Shown: piece by piece, positions 9,063 to 18,740 of the stretch
Layout of the letters: every line of letters starts with the position of its first letter
Numbering within the stretch: position 1 is the stretch's first letter
DNA from: Graphiopsis chlorocephala
Taxonomy: Eukaryota > Ascomycota > Dothideomycetes > Cladosporiales > Cladosporiaceae
Assembly: GCA_022828445.1 (NCBI GenBank)
Contig: JAIZZJ010000013.1
Location: 992,001-1,056,000 of the forward strand
DNA length: 64,000 nt
Direction: 5' to 3'
Notes under the pieces: model-generated
Database searches by the model: none
The model's input: the letters and a program-made list of their open reading frames with translations, nothing else
Told to the model about the DNA's origin: nothing
Position numbers and translations under genes: made by a program

Positions 9063-12000
9063 ATGACCTTCAAATCCCTCTTGTCTGCCTATCTCCTTGG
9101 CGGAGTCACCTTCCTACCACTCCTCCTCATCGCCGTCGTTGCGACAGCCTGGTATACGTTTCCGCAAGTGCCGGACCAAGACCGAACTCCGAAAAGAGAT
9201 GGTGAACAAGGAGATGAAGTCGACGTGAAGAGCAAGGATGCTGGTCAAGAGGATAGCTTCTCCTCTGAAGGTGCAGCAAATGCCACGTTTGCGGTCTTGA
9301 GATCCTACAACTTCCAGACCGCTCTAAGCGCTCTGGGTACCAAACCAAATGCCACTTACAATGGCGCAGAGGCAGCGGGAGAAGGAGTTGCCCAAGAATC
9401 CATGTCGGTCTACCAGAGCATGTATCGCTCGGTATTCGACAGGAGCAAGACAGCACTAAACAGAAACCCTCTGGCCGAGGATGACGATGCATCCTCTGGA
9501 GCGCAGGCGCGAATCAGAGCGGCTGCGTCAGCTAGGAATATATTCCATATTGTGCTTCGCCATGGACATCTCATGCTCTACGACTCTCCTGCGGAACTGG
9601 AGGTCCGACATGTCATCAGCATAGCGCACCATACAGTCTCTCTTAGCGATGGAGACGGCGATGACGAGAATATGCAGGATGCAGATCTGTTTATTAAACG
9701 CACGGCCATCCTGCTCAAGCCACACGCTTCGACCGTACACGGTGACACAACTGATGCGTCTCTGCCGCAACCAAAGCCTTTCTACCTTTTCAGTTCCAAC
9801 TGTTCCGAGAAGGAGGACTTCTACCACGCCCTTGTCGCGGCTCAAAGCAAGTCGCCAGTACCTCAGCCGTTAGATTCCTCGTGCTCCATCAAGCTGCAAT
9901 CCAGTATCCACTCAAACACCCTGACACCCGAAACTCGCGCTTTCAACGCGCTCATAAATCGTGTCTTCCTCGCCTTGCACCGTACGCCTTTTCTTGAAGA
10001 CCTCGTACGCGAGAAGATCGAAAAGAAGATCTCTCGAGTTGCGAAGCCTGCGTTCATATCTTACATCAACGTGCAGAGCATTGATCTGGGTGATGCTGGA
10101 CCTATACTCTCCAACCCGCGGCTCAAGGACATTCATATCTCTGGCGACATGATCTTGTCAGTGGATGTTAAGTACACTGGCGGCGTGAAGGTTGTCATAA
10201 GTGCCGTCGCCAAACTCGATCTGGGTCAACGCTTTAAAGTCCGGACTGTCGATTTGGTGCTTGCAGGGTCGCTCCAGCGACTACATGGACGTATGCTGGT
10301 ACGCATAAAGCCACCTCCAAGTAACAGGATCTGGTTCTGCTTCGAAACTATTCCGGATATGGAGATCAAGATTGAGCCCATTGTAAGCTCACGACAAATC
10401 ACTTACAATTGGATTCTACGCACGATCGAGAACAGAATTCGCGAAGTTTTCGCGGAGACGTTAGTCAAGCCGAATTGGGATGACGTGCCCTTCTTTGACA
10501 CGCATGGTCAGACTTATCGCGGTGGTATATGGCAACAGCAACGTGAAGAGAGCGGAGAGTCACGTCCTACTACTGGTGATCCCACCACTCAGGACTTCCT
10601 GGGCACGAAGAACGAGAAGACGATGTCCATGCCCAATCTTCCGAAGTCTACCGATGAATCAGCCACTTCGTCCGGTGTACAAACGCCTGCCACCATTGAT
10701 CAGCCCGAAGCTGCCATAGAGCAGATACAAACCCTCAAGCAGCGATCTGTAACGTCTTTGCCATCGCAATCCGTTCAAGCAGCGAGTGAGCGGGTCAGTA
10801 AGCCTGTTCGCTCGCCCTCTTTCGCTTCACCTCCTCCATCTGCGCCTAGCGTAGCTGTTGACGGCTCCAATGTCGACGCCGTCAGGAGCAGTGAGGCACC
10901 ACCACCACCAGCGAAACGCTGGATTGGTCGTAACAACCAGCCTGTGAGTAAGAGGGATGCGGTAGATGCAGTCAGGGAGATGAATGATCGCGTGGCGCCG
11001 AAAGAAAGTGCCGGTACACCACAAAGCCCACGCACCACAACCATCAGAGAAGGTGGCGATGAAGATCATCCCGAAATTTTCAGCCATGAGCCCGAAGAGC
11101 TTGAAGACGAGCGCAGAGGTAGTGCAGGCAGCAAGTCGAGCGTCCACCTTGATCCAAACACCTCAGATACCGCTCTCCCGATACCTCGAACGCCGAGCCG
11201 CGAATCACTCGCGCGTACGGACACAATGTCGTCGACACAATCATCTCAAAACAGCCAAACGCGAGGCAAGGCGCTATTCGCAGCCACTGCTGCCGCCACA
11301 GTTGCTGCTAGACAATGGACACTCAACGCCGTTGCTAACAGGAAGCAAGGCTCTCCTCTTTTCCGAGCTCCGAATGCAACAAAGCCTGGGCCACAAGAAC
11401 CAGTTGGAAGAGGCCAACCCCTACCGCCAATCGGCCAACCTTTACCTGGACCAAAGACCAGTCTATGGGGCAATAGTGCTTTCGCTGGTGGGAGCGTGCG
11501 GAGGAAGCCTGTCTTGCCAGCGCGGCAGCCTACTATGGAGCAGGATCACGGGAAGACCGAGGAGAGCGAGCCAAGTGCAAGCTTGGCTCCCACGACGAAG
11601 GCTGAGTCGACACCTGACACTAGCGTTGGTGCCAAAGCGCCTGACGCGGCAGTGGCAAGAAAAAGCGAGGAGGATGAGTTTGGCGCTTGGAACGAGAACT
11701 ACGGCGAGTCTGTCGAAAGCGACGAAACTGCACAGGCTGCGGCAACTCATAATCCGCCCAAGGCTGTTGAGCAGAAGCCGGTCACCGATGACAAAGATGA
11801 GTACACGGAGCACATCAGCAAAATTGCACCACCTCTTCCAGCCAGACGAAAACATGCGCCGGATCTTCCCAAGAGGCCGCACGAACGCGCCGAAGCTCAA
11901 CCAGCACAGAGTAAGACCGACCCTGCTGCCGAAAGACAACAGAGTGTTGTCAGCGAAGCCAGTACAGCACCGCAGCCTGTGGTCGCCGACGATTCTCGAC

Positions 12001-12218
12001 CAGCTATACCAGCACCAGTCATCAACGCCCAGGCCGAGGAGCGCGGCACTCTCGAGCTCGAAGAAGCTGACGGAGTGCATGTCATCGATGCTCCAAAGGA
12101 TAGCAGCGATAAAGCAATTGCTTCTTCTGACCACGTGAGAGGTGGCTCAAAGTCGAAGAACGTGACGATGGAGGAAGTGCCGGAAGAGTCCGCGGGTGGC
12201 AATGCTGCTGCGACTTGA
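9063..12218 (+). CDS. NVJ2/TEX2-like SMP- and PH-domain lipid-transfer protein
   Basis: Intronless, 1051 aa. An N-terminal membrane segment (about residues 7-31, AYLLGGVTFLPLLLIAVVAT) is followed by a PH-like region (about 155-265, from NIFHIVLRHGHLMLYDSP to KEDFYHALVAAQ). Next comes an SMP domain (about 290-480) with FLEDLVREKIEKKISRV, HISGDMILSVDVKYTGG and WFCFETIPDMEIKIEPIV. The remaining half is a long Ser/Pro-rich, presumably disordered tail ending in acidic stretches. SMP domains form lipid-binding tubes at organelle contact sites, and TM-PH-SMP is the order of yeast Nvj2 and animal TEX2, which act at ER contact sites in ceramide transport. Function is by family. ATG 9063 is chosen because it directly precedes the membrane anchor. 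Confidence 0.87.
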   Translation: MTFKSLLSAYLLGGVTFLPLLLIAVVATAWYTFPQVPDQDRTPKRDGEQGDEVDVKSKDAGQEDSFSSEGAANATFAVLRSYNFQTALSALGTKPNATYNGAEAAGEGVAQESMSVYQSMYRSVFDRSKTALNRNPLAEDDDASSGAQARIRAAASARNIFHIVLRHGHLMLYDSPAELEVRHVISIAHHTVSLSDGDGDDENMQDADLFIKRTAILLKPHASTVHGDTTDASLPQPKPFYLFSSNCSEKEDFYHALVAAQSKSPVPQPLDSSCSIKLQSSIHSNTLTPETRAFNALINRVFLALHRTPFLEDLVREKIEKKISRVAKPAFISYINVQSIDLGDAGPILSNPRLKDIHISGDMILSVDVKYTGGVKVVISAVAKLDLGQRFKVRTVDLVLAGSLQRLHGRMLVRIKPPPSNRIWFCFETIPDMEIKIEPIVSSRQITYNWILRTIENRIREVFAETLVKPNWDDVPFFDTHGQTYRGGIWQQQREESGESRPTTGDPTTQDFLGTKNEKTMSMPNLPKSTDESATSSGVQTPATIDQPEAAIEQIQTLKQRSVTSLPSQSVQAASERVSKPVRSPSFASPPPSAPSVAVDGSNVDAVRSSEAPPPPAKRWIGRNNQPVSKRDAVDAVREMNDRVAPKESAGTPQSPRTTTIREGGDEDHPEIFSHEPEELEDERRGSAGSKSSVHLDPNTSDTALPIPRTPSRESLARTDTMSSTQSSQNSQTRGKALFAATAAATVAARQWTLNAVANRKQGSPLFRAPNATKPGPQEPVGRGQPLPPIGQPLPGPKTSLWGNSAFAGGSVRRKPVLPARQPTMEQDHGKTEESEPSASLAPTTKAESTPDTSVGAKAPDAAVARKSEEDEFGAWNENYGESVESDETAQAAATHNPPKAVEQKPVTDDKDEYTEHISKIAPPLPARRKHAPDLPKRPHERAEAQPAQSKTDPAAERQQSVVSEASTAPQPVVADDSRPAIPAPVINAQAEERGTLELEEADGVHVIDAPKDSSDKAIASSDHVRGGSKSKNVTMEEVPEESAGGNAAAT

Positions 12219-12570
12219 AAGCATTATTTGGAAGCGAGACGATAGAAATCTTCATTCAGGAACAGCAGCGGCATTTACAGTACGCCTGGGTTTGGCTTAC
12301 ACATACCTTTTCGTCTTTCCCGAGCGAGCAAGTGCATGTGTGTTATGATCTGAAATGAGGCTGATCCAGGGTTTGGAACTGTACGCAAATTCATGCACAG
12401 GAACTATAGTTACAAGTGAAGCAAACGAACCGGTGAGGCGAATGACACTGACCCTCAGTTTCCCCAAACGCCATTCCTCAAAACCAACTAGTACATTGCC
12501 TCCATCTCGTCCTTAACATCTTTGCACATGCTTGGACACGTTATCAACCAGCGTATGGACTGTGGACGCT
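12219..12570. other. Convergent 3' region
   Basis: 352 bp between the stop codons of the NVJ2-like gene and the pheromone-like precursor. Presumably both 3' UTRs; nothing else seen. Confidence 0.4.
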
Positions 12571-14038
12571 TCACACGGCAAAAGCTGAGTCCTCCTCGAT
12601 CTGGACAACATTGCCCTCGTCGTCTATGAAGATGCTCCTACCAGCTCCAGACCAGTCCTGCGCGGCGGCACCAGGTTTACGTTTCTTGATATGCTCGCTC
12701 GTCTCTGACTGCTCAATGGCTGACGTTGCACCGTGAGCCCCGATGTGGTCGTCCGTAGCACCCGCTGCAGCACCGTTGACGTGCCCACAAGTCAAACCTC
12801 GAACTGTACAGGCCGTAGGCTGCCATTTGGGAGGCTTTTTCTGCGGCATAGGGCGAGGCTTGGCCATAGGCACGGGTCGTGCTTCACGCTTGGCTACGGA
12901 GTTCGTAGGCTGATTCGCATGGTTGTTATTGGAGCCATCATTAGAAGTATGCGACTTTGCGCAGGTGAAACCGGGAGCCGTGCAAAGTAAAGGGAACCAC
13001 TTGGGCAATTTTGGTGAAGGCTGGGCTTCACGCTTAGTCATGATACCCGCAGCGAGGCTCGTATCGGCGTTCTCAGAGCCATCACTTGATGTACTTGAGT
13101 TTCCACAGGCGATACCGAAGGTCGTGCAAAGCAACGGGAACCATTTGGGTAATTTCGGCGAAGGCTGGGTGTCGTGAGTAGCCAGGCGTAAGGCGGGCAA
13201 CCCTGTATCGCATCTCGAGTCACTCCTCATCTCGTTCTTGGAGACTGGCCCGTTTTGTCCGGCAGTGCCACACGTCACCCCGGGAGCAGTGCAAGTCGTC
13301 GGCTGCCACTTGGGACGCCTGGTTTCCTCACGTTTGAGTGATGGCGAGGCGTGTTTGACTACTCGAGTGAAGGAAATTTGAGAATCGGCCTTAGGCTGGG
13401 CATTGGACAGCTCCTGATAACTTCGTGCGGAGTGTTTGTCTGCATCGAGGTGTTGAACACCGCGATCCGCTGAGAGGCCAGCAACAATCGCACGTCTCTG
13501 CAAGCGAGCATTGCGAGCCGGCGTGGTGCGCTGGAAGGCTTGACCGGTGGACGTGGCTTGTTTGAAGCCAGGCGGACGAATGTCAAAGCTGATTTCCTTC
13601 ACATCGGCGTTCACGGACTCAAGCGATGCGGCGACAACATCCGCGAGAAGTGCTCTGACACAGGGCATGGCTTCCAAGACCGCATCCCACTGACCCGGAT
13701 CGTCCTTTGCGCACGACCTGGCCACGTCGATCGACTTAAGTATAGTCAGCAGCCTTGCTTTCAATATGCAGTATACTTACCACATACCTCAGAGCTGATG
13801 TAAGTGATATATGAGCAGTCAAGAGTTCCGTCTGCTCTGTTGCAGCCAGTCACGTTGGCGAAAGGCTCGATGCAATCAAGCTTAGTGGCTGTAAGTCAGT
13901 CAGTGGTACTGCGTCTATGCGATGGTGGATGCGACTCTTACACCTGGGGCCGTTGACATCCAAAGCCCTGGTAGCGGCGCAAGCCATGAGCATGAACAGC
14001 AACATAGCCGTGTTGCCGACGAGGTTGTTCGGCACCAT
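12571..14038 (-). CDS. Secreted Kex2-type repeat precursor, probable alpha-factor-like pheromone precursor
   Basis: Exons 14038..13942, 13888..13788 and 13734..12571, with two 53-bp introns; 453 aa. The ATG at 14036-14038 gives a signal peptide (VGNTAMLLFMLMACAATRAL). An upstream in-frame extension would bury it. A Cys-containing pro-region follows (LDCIEPFANVTGCNRADGTL). Four peptides share W-x4-C-x3-G-x2-C: about residues 209-221 WQPTTCTAPGVTC, 264-276 WFPLLCTTFGIAC, 312-324 WFPLLCTAPGFTC and 370-382 WQPTACTVRGLTC. KRE(A/E), a Kex2 site plus Ste13-type dipeptide, precedes units 1, 3 and 4 at about residues 200, 300 and 348. C-x3-G-x2-C is also the spacing in ascomycete alpha-pheromones such as Neurospora and Aspergillus. 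The Trp four residues before the first Cys is different. A Kex2-processed RiPP precursor is the alternative, but no UstY-like gene was recognised nearby. Confidence 0.75.
12787..13308 (-). repeat. Four tandem W-x4-C-x3-G-x2-C peptide units
   Basis: In-frame repeats inside the precursor gene. The units (Trp to second Cys) lie at 13270-13308, 13105-13143, 12961-12999 and 12787-12825. The two middle units share QPSPKLPKWFPLLCT and a similar Ser/Asn/Asp/Gly spacer, so they look like the most recent duplication. Confidence 0.85.
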
Positions 14039-14604
14039 CGTGTTCGCGGCCTCAGGTTGTCCGGTGGTGCTGTCGGCGGTGAGAGGATAGAGAGGTGGCG
14101 AAGGAGTCGGAGGTGGGCGCGGAGGGATGATTAGGTGATAGAGGTAACGAGAGGGTGGGGGCGAAGTATCCAGACCAGGTCCCGACAAGAGTGGGTGAGT
14201 GTGGTGGTCGGACGATATGCGTGCGCGTTGGAGGCTTTGCTGCGGCAGGCACCCCGCCGTCTTGCCTCAGAGGGAAGGAGCGATGGGTGTGACATGTAAC
14301 GAACGCTGCAGCACAAGGTGAGATCAGGCTTCATGTAGCCAAGAGTGCGAAAGGTTCTGATGTAGCGCAAAGATCGTACACTATCGAGTCCGCCAGGTAC
14401 TCCATCGCATTGTACAGTACTACGCGGAAATCTACATGAGCTTACTGGTGTCAAATATCTGGCGCGGAATCGTGTGCCTTTCTGGCTTTAGGTTGAAGCA
14501 TACAGATGCTTTCGGGCGAGTGAATATGGATCGAGTTGCTGGAAACATAAGCATGCTCAAGTAAGCACTAATTGGGTATCAAATGATTTACTTTTGAGGT
14601 TCGC
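14039..14604. other. Intergenic region upstream of the pheromone-like precursor
   Basis: 566 bp holding the precursor's 5' leader/promoter and the 3' UTR of the CMS1-like gene. An open frame continues upstream of the chosen ATG to 14188, but it is Pro/Ser-rich and would hide the signal peptide. No other gene seen. Confidence 0.4.
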
Positions 14605-15512
14605 TCAGAAGAAGAGCAGCTCGATCTTACCCTCGCCGGTGCCAAACCTCTTTTTCAAGTCGGGCCTCGTGAGAAGCTGGACCAAGGGCACCTGAGTCTC
14701 CTTCATGTCCAGGATTCCACGTTTTTTCGTATCGATGTGCGAGGCATCGATGACAATGCGCTCTAGGCAGTCGGACTTCAGAGCGCCATCCTCGAATAGA
14801 TCGATTATCCTCTGAGGCGTGCCGACACCCATGCCTATTCTTGATTTCTTCACTGTCTCAACCGCGTCCTTCAACTTGATGTGCTTTGCGAAGAGCTTGG
14901 CTACCATGCAGTCCTTGGTCTGGAACTTCCGCAAAGCTCTGGTGACATCGGCAGCGCGAAGTCCGCTACCGGCGACAATGAGTGTGTGCGGCGAGCTCTT
15001 CGCATCGGGTGCGTTCAAGAGTTTGCTTCCTTTCTTGCTTCGTCTTTCTCCAGCAAACTGCTCCAGGTACTTGGGAAGGTGGTCTGATGTTCGTGTCTCG
15101 GTATGGGCTGTGGTGTCTAGGATGGCACTCGCTACAGTCCAATTCAGTACAAGTGCCTGTCTCGATATACTCCTCGCTTTCACTTACAAGGAACGTGCAA
15201 GTCCTCCGCCTCCACCAAGCTCAAGTCCGGCTTGAACCTCTTCGTCCTCTGAGCGATGTGATCGGCCATGAGGCTGCTATCCATGTGCGCAATCGCATGG
15301 TTCACACCCTTCTCTTCGTCAAGCGCATCATCCTGCACATCCTTCGGCTTCTTGGGGTTCTTTTTGCGCTTCGCCGCTCGCTTGGATTCGACTGGCGCAT
15401 CGTTGTCGTCGTCGCGCTTACGCTTTGCTGCGTTTGAAGTTGCCGGAGTGTCGGAGTCGGAGATATCCTCGATCAAAGGCACACCAACCTGCTCTGAGTC
15501 GCTGTCTGACAT
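14605..15512 (-). CDS. CMS1-like protein, 90S pre-ribosome (small-subunit biogenesis)
   Basis: Exons 15512..15188 and 15131..14605, one 56-bp intron; 283 aa. The start at 15512 (MSDSDSEQVG) is the first ATG of the frame; further upstream only a GTG is available. The N-terminus is acidic then Lys/Arg-rich (AKRKKNPKKPKDVQDDALDE), followed by a P-loop-less helicase-like fold: SSPHTLIVAGSGLRAADVTR, VAKLFAKHIKLKDAVE, IGMGVGTPQRIIDLFEDGAL and ERIVIDASHIDTKKRGILDM. These blocks match the Cms1 family, nucleolar proteins of the U3-containing 90S particle. The role is by family. Confidence 0.85.
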
Positions 15513-16334
15513 ATCGTGCAAATGTTGTTGAGATGACACTGTATATCAATCGCCGAAATCACAAATTATTGATGGTCGATCTTCGAAAGAAGTTCGCGAA
15601 TCGCCTGTTGCGGTCTAGTGCGCGGCATCTGCGGGAACATGCATATTTTGTGGAACCCGCTGGGCGAAGAGCTTCACAATGATCGAGTCCTGAGAGTACA
15701 GCAACATGGACTGAAGTTAATGCAATATCGCCGAGGGTACGCCAGACATGTTGTGTCACTTCAGGTTCGTGTCAAGTGTCAGACTGTCCGAGTACATGAC
15801 CACACGAATGCTGTGCTGCCTTAACACAACGCTACTACCCTCGCCGCTGTCACGATAATTGGGGCCCAGTATACGTCGATGTAGGGTGGTACTGATAGAC
15901 CAATGCAGCTCTTCAATATTGCTTGTGCCTCCATTATTGGAGCTATTGCAGCTTCATGGCCGCGGACATCCTATGTGTTGCTCACTGTGCAATCGCTTTT
16001 GAAAGAAGGGGGCCTTGGGCTGTTTCAATGACAAGACCGGCCTCCAAACATCTTCCCATCCGAGCATCAACAAACCAATGTATTCCATTGTGATCTCTAA
16101 GCAAGACGACTTCCGTATCAAATTTTAGATTTCTTATGCCTGTATAAACCGGCAGCGCACGGGAACGGATGCAAAAGCCCCCTCCGCTGGAGAACAGATT
16201 AAGTAATCACGCTAGTGTCGTCAGTCGACATATATGTATATATTCAATGTCACGTCGAGCAAGCTGACATACACTAAACCAACAACTTTAAATTGAACTC
16301 CCTACTCGCAACTCAGAGCAACCACCAAGACACG
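15513..16334. other. Intergenic region with AT-rich promoter-like segment
   Basis: 822 bp between divergent genes. An AT-rich stretch at about 16229-16246 (ACATATATGTATATATTC), roughly 90-105 bp before the next ATG, looks TATA-like. No gene seen. Confidence 0.4.
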
Positions 16335-17432
16335 ATGGCACCTATCCGTGTCGGCATCATCGGCCTATCCGCCACTTCCTCATGGGCTGTGCAAGCCCAT
16401 CTGCCCTACCTCCAAAAATCAACAAAGTATGAGATCGTAGGAGTATGCAACTCCTCCGCCGAATCGTCCTCAGCAGCGATCAAAGCTCACAACCTACCGG
16501 AAACCACCAAGGCGTACGGCTCGGTCGCGGATTTATCGGCAAACCCTGACATTGACCTTATAGTCTGCGCAGTGCGAGTCGACCGACACTATGAGTGCCT
16601 CAAACCCGCCATCGCAGCGGGCAAAGATTGCTTCGTCGAGTGGCCGCTCGCTTCCAATCTCGAGCAGGCAACTGAACTGTTCCAGCTCGCGGAAGCCAAA
16701 GGCGTCAAGACTATGGTCGGCTTGCAAGGCCAAGCAGGCCCACTCGTCAAGCGGGTCAAGGAACTCTTGGTCGAAGAGCAAGCCATCGGCCGCGTGCTCA
16801 GTAGCACCATCGACCTCGCCACCGGACTCTTCACAGACGTGACCTTCGAGGGCTACGAGTATTTGAACTTCGTCGAGCTCGGTGGCAACATGCTCGTGAT
16901 CCCGTTCGGACACTTGTATGACAGTGTGAGCTACGTGCTCGGCGAGCTGCAGAGTGTCTCTGCGACGTTGTCGACGCAGCAAAAAGACGTTGAAGTCAAA
17001 GCGAAGGATGGAACGACTGTGAAGACGATCACACGCACCTCGGCCGACCACGTCACTACTTCTGGCCTTCTTGAGAATGGCGCCCACTCGTCCGCAGTCG
17101 TATACGGAAGAGGGCCCATCAAAGGCGAGCCAGCGATGCTCTGGCAGATTGAGGGCGACAAAGGTACGCTCGAGATCCGTGGCGAGAGTGCGTTCGCTGT
17201 GAGCATGTCTGGCGAATTGAAGATCCGATTGCAAGACCACGCGAGTGGCGAAGTGAAAGACATCGGGTTCACAGAAGACCAGCCTGGGCCTCCAGGCAAC
17301 ATTGGCAGGTTGTATGAGGCTTTTGCAGATGGGAAGTCTTACCCGGACTGGAAGTGGGCTGTGAAGCGTCATGCTTGGGTGAACGCGCTATACGAGAGCG
17401 ATCGGTCAGGTAAGCGTACGTCTTACCTGTAA
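16335..17432 (+). CDS. Gfo/Idh/MocA-family NAD(P)-binding oxidoreductase
   Basis: 365 aa, no intron. The first ATG of the frame is at 16335 (MAPIRVGIIGLSATSSWAVQ); the frame is open further upstream but without an ATG. The N-terminal Rossmann fold has VGIIGLS; DIDLIVCAVRVDRHYECLKP and KDCFVEWPLASNLEQA follow, where the usual EKP motif is EWP as in Gal80-like members. The C-terminal half is the substrate/oligomer domain (ELGGNMLVIPFGHLYDSVSY). The family includes sugar dehydrogenases and the non-catalytic regulator Gal80; the substrate cannot be read from sequence. It is convergent with a ring-cleavage dioxygenase 119 bp away, which may be chance. Confidence 0.85.
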   Translation: MAPIRVGIIGLSATSSWAVQAHLPYLQKSTKYEIVGVCNSSAESSSAAIKAHNLPETTKAYGSVADLSANPDIDLIVCAVRVDRHYECLKPAIAAGKDCFVEWPLASNLEQATELFQLAEAKGVKTMVGLQGQAGPLVKRVKELLVEEQAIGRVLSSTIDLATGLFTDVTFEGYEYLNFVELGGNMLVIPFGHLYDSVSYVLGELQSVSATLSTQQKDVEVKAKDGTTVKTITRTSADHVTTSGLLENGAHSSAVVYGRGPIKGEPAMLWQIEGDKGTLEIRGESAFAVSMSGELKIRLQDHASGEVKDIGFTEDQPGPPGNIGRLYEAFADGKSYPDWKWAVKRHAWVNALYESDRSGKRTSYL

Positions 17433-17551
17433 GGGTAGAAGTTGCCTTCTAGCACAGTATTGAGACCAATCATTTTCAATGCATACCAAAGCGATTCTGT
17501 TACAATTCTTCTCACAACTCCATATATCGTAACAAGCCCAACACTTTACCT

Positions 17552-18740
17552 TCAAGGCGCAACAGCAGTAGCGCCCTTCATCCCATTCTTCTTCGCCTCC
17601 TCAAAACTCGCCAGTTTGAAATCATAAGGCAACTCAAACTGCGCTTTAGGATTGCCCTTCAAAGGCCTAAAGTCCACAACCAAACTATCCTTCACCGCGA
17701 AAACTGAATCATCAGTAATGTGCTTGTCGGTACGATCAAAGATCTGCGTAACGACAGGCTTGTACCCATCGGCTGAAATAATGAAGTGGATGTGTGCCGG
17801 ACGCATGGGGTGTCTGTCCAGCAGCTCCAATAGCTTTCCGGCAGGGCCGTCGTTAGGAATTGGGTATGAAGTCGGACGCAAGCAGTAGAAATCGTAGTGT
17901 CCGGAAGCATCAGTGTAGAACCTGCCGCGCAGGTTCATGTCCGGCTGGTCGGGGTCCTGCTGCTCGTACAAGCCGTTGGGCGCAGTGTGCCAGACGTCAA
18001 TTTCGACGTTTTGAATGGGCTTGCCGGTGGTGAAGTCTGTTACTGTGCCGTGCATGTGTGTCACGTCGCCACCTTGGTCTTTGTCGATGATTGAGTCTCC
18101 GAGAGCTCTTTGGGGAGCACCGTGGCGCCAGAAGGGACCCAGGATCTGATAGTTGTTAGAAGGAGATGAGAACTTTGGGTTGACCAGGGAGATCTTACTG
18201 CTGTGGCGGTGGGTTGATCGGTGGCTTCGTTAGCAAGAGTGTAAGTGATCTCATCAACAAGTGACTCAAGACCAAGGACATCCTGCAAAAGCTGGCCTTC
18301 GTTTCGCTTGCTGTCAGACATCCGACCGGCCTCGTTCAACTATAAAACTCAGAAGTTAACACAAAAACCCCAAATCCTGGCACTTTCTCGAAAGACCTCC
18401 CAACAAGAACTAAGATACGAACACAAAATAAGAGAAACCACCAGAGGCTTCATCCAGAAGAAAGAAAAAGGGAACATACCATCTCCACAGCCGCCGTCCA
18501 CTCATCAACCGTAATCTCATTCTCCCTAGCAAAATCGTGCAAATGCCTCAGCAAACTTGGCATCACCTGCGCCAGCCTGGCATTCGCCTTCGGGCCCGTT
18601 GCCGCAATCACAGAATCCGTGAATGTGGGATTGAAACGTGAGGTCTTCGTAGAATCCGCTCCGCCGCGGCTGCCGCCGTTTGCGGGCACGCTTGGGCCCG
18701 ACTCGTCGGGGACGAGGTTTAAAGGCTCGTCGACGTTCAT
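17552..18740 (-). CDS. Intradiol ring-cleavage dioxygenase (catechol/hydroxyquinol 1,2-dioxygenase type)
   Basis: Exons 18740..18480, 18339..18199 and 18145..17552; introns 140 and 53 bp; 331 aa. Fe(III)-dependent enzyme that opens catechol- or hydroxyquinol-type rings to muconate derivatives. The N-terminal helical dimerisation part (FTDSVIAATGPKANARLAQV) is followed by ILGPFWRHGAP, MHGTVTDFTTGKPIQNVEID and the metal ligands: Tyr in NGLYEQQDP, Tyr in HYDFYCLRPTSYPIP, and two His in RPAHIHFIISADGY. Hydroxyquinol dioxygenase is favoured by the GPFWRHGAP region, but substrate choice is uncertain. The protein has no signal peptide, so it is probably cytosolic. Confidence 0.92.

Noticed and set aside
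13850..14188. Longer N-terminus for the pheromone-like precursor starting at 14188
   Set aside because: It would place a Pro-rich segment before the signal peptide; the internal ATG at 14038 gives a proper secretory start.
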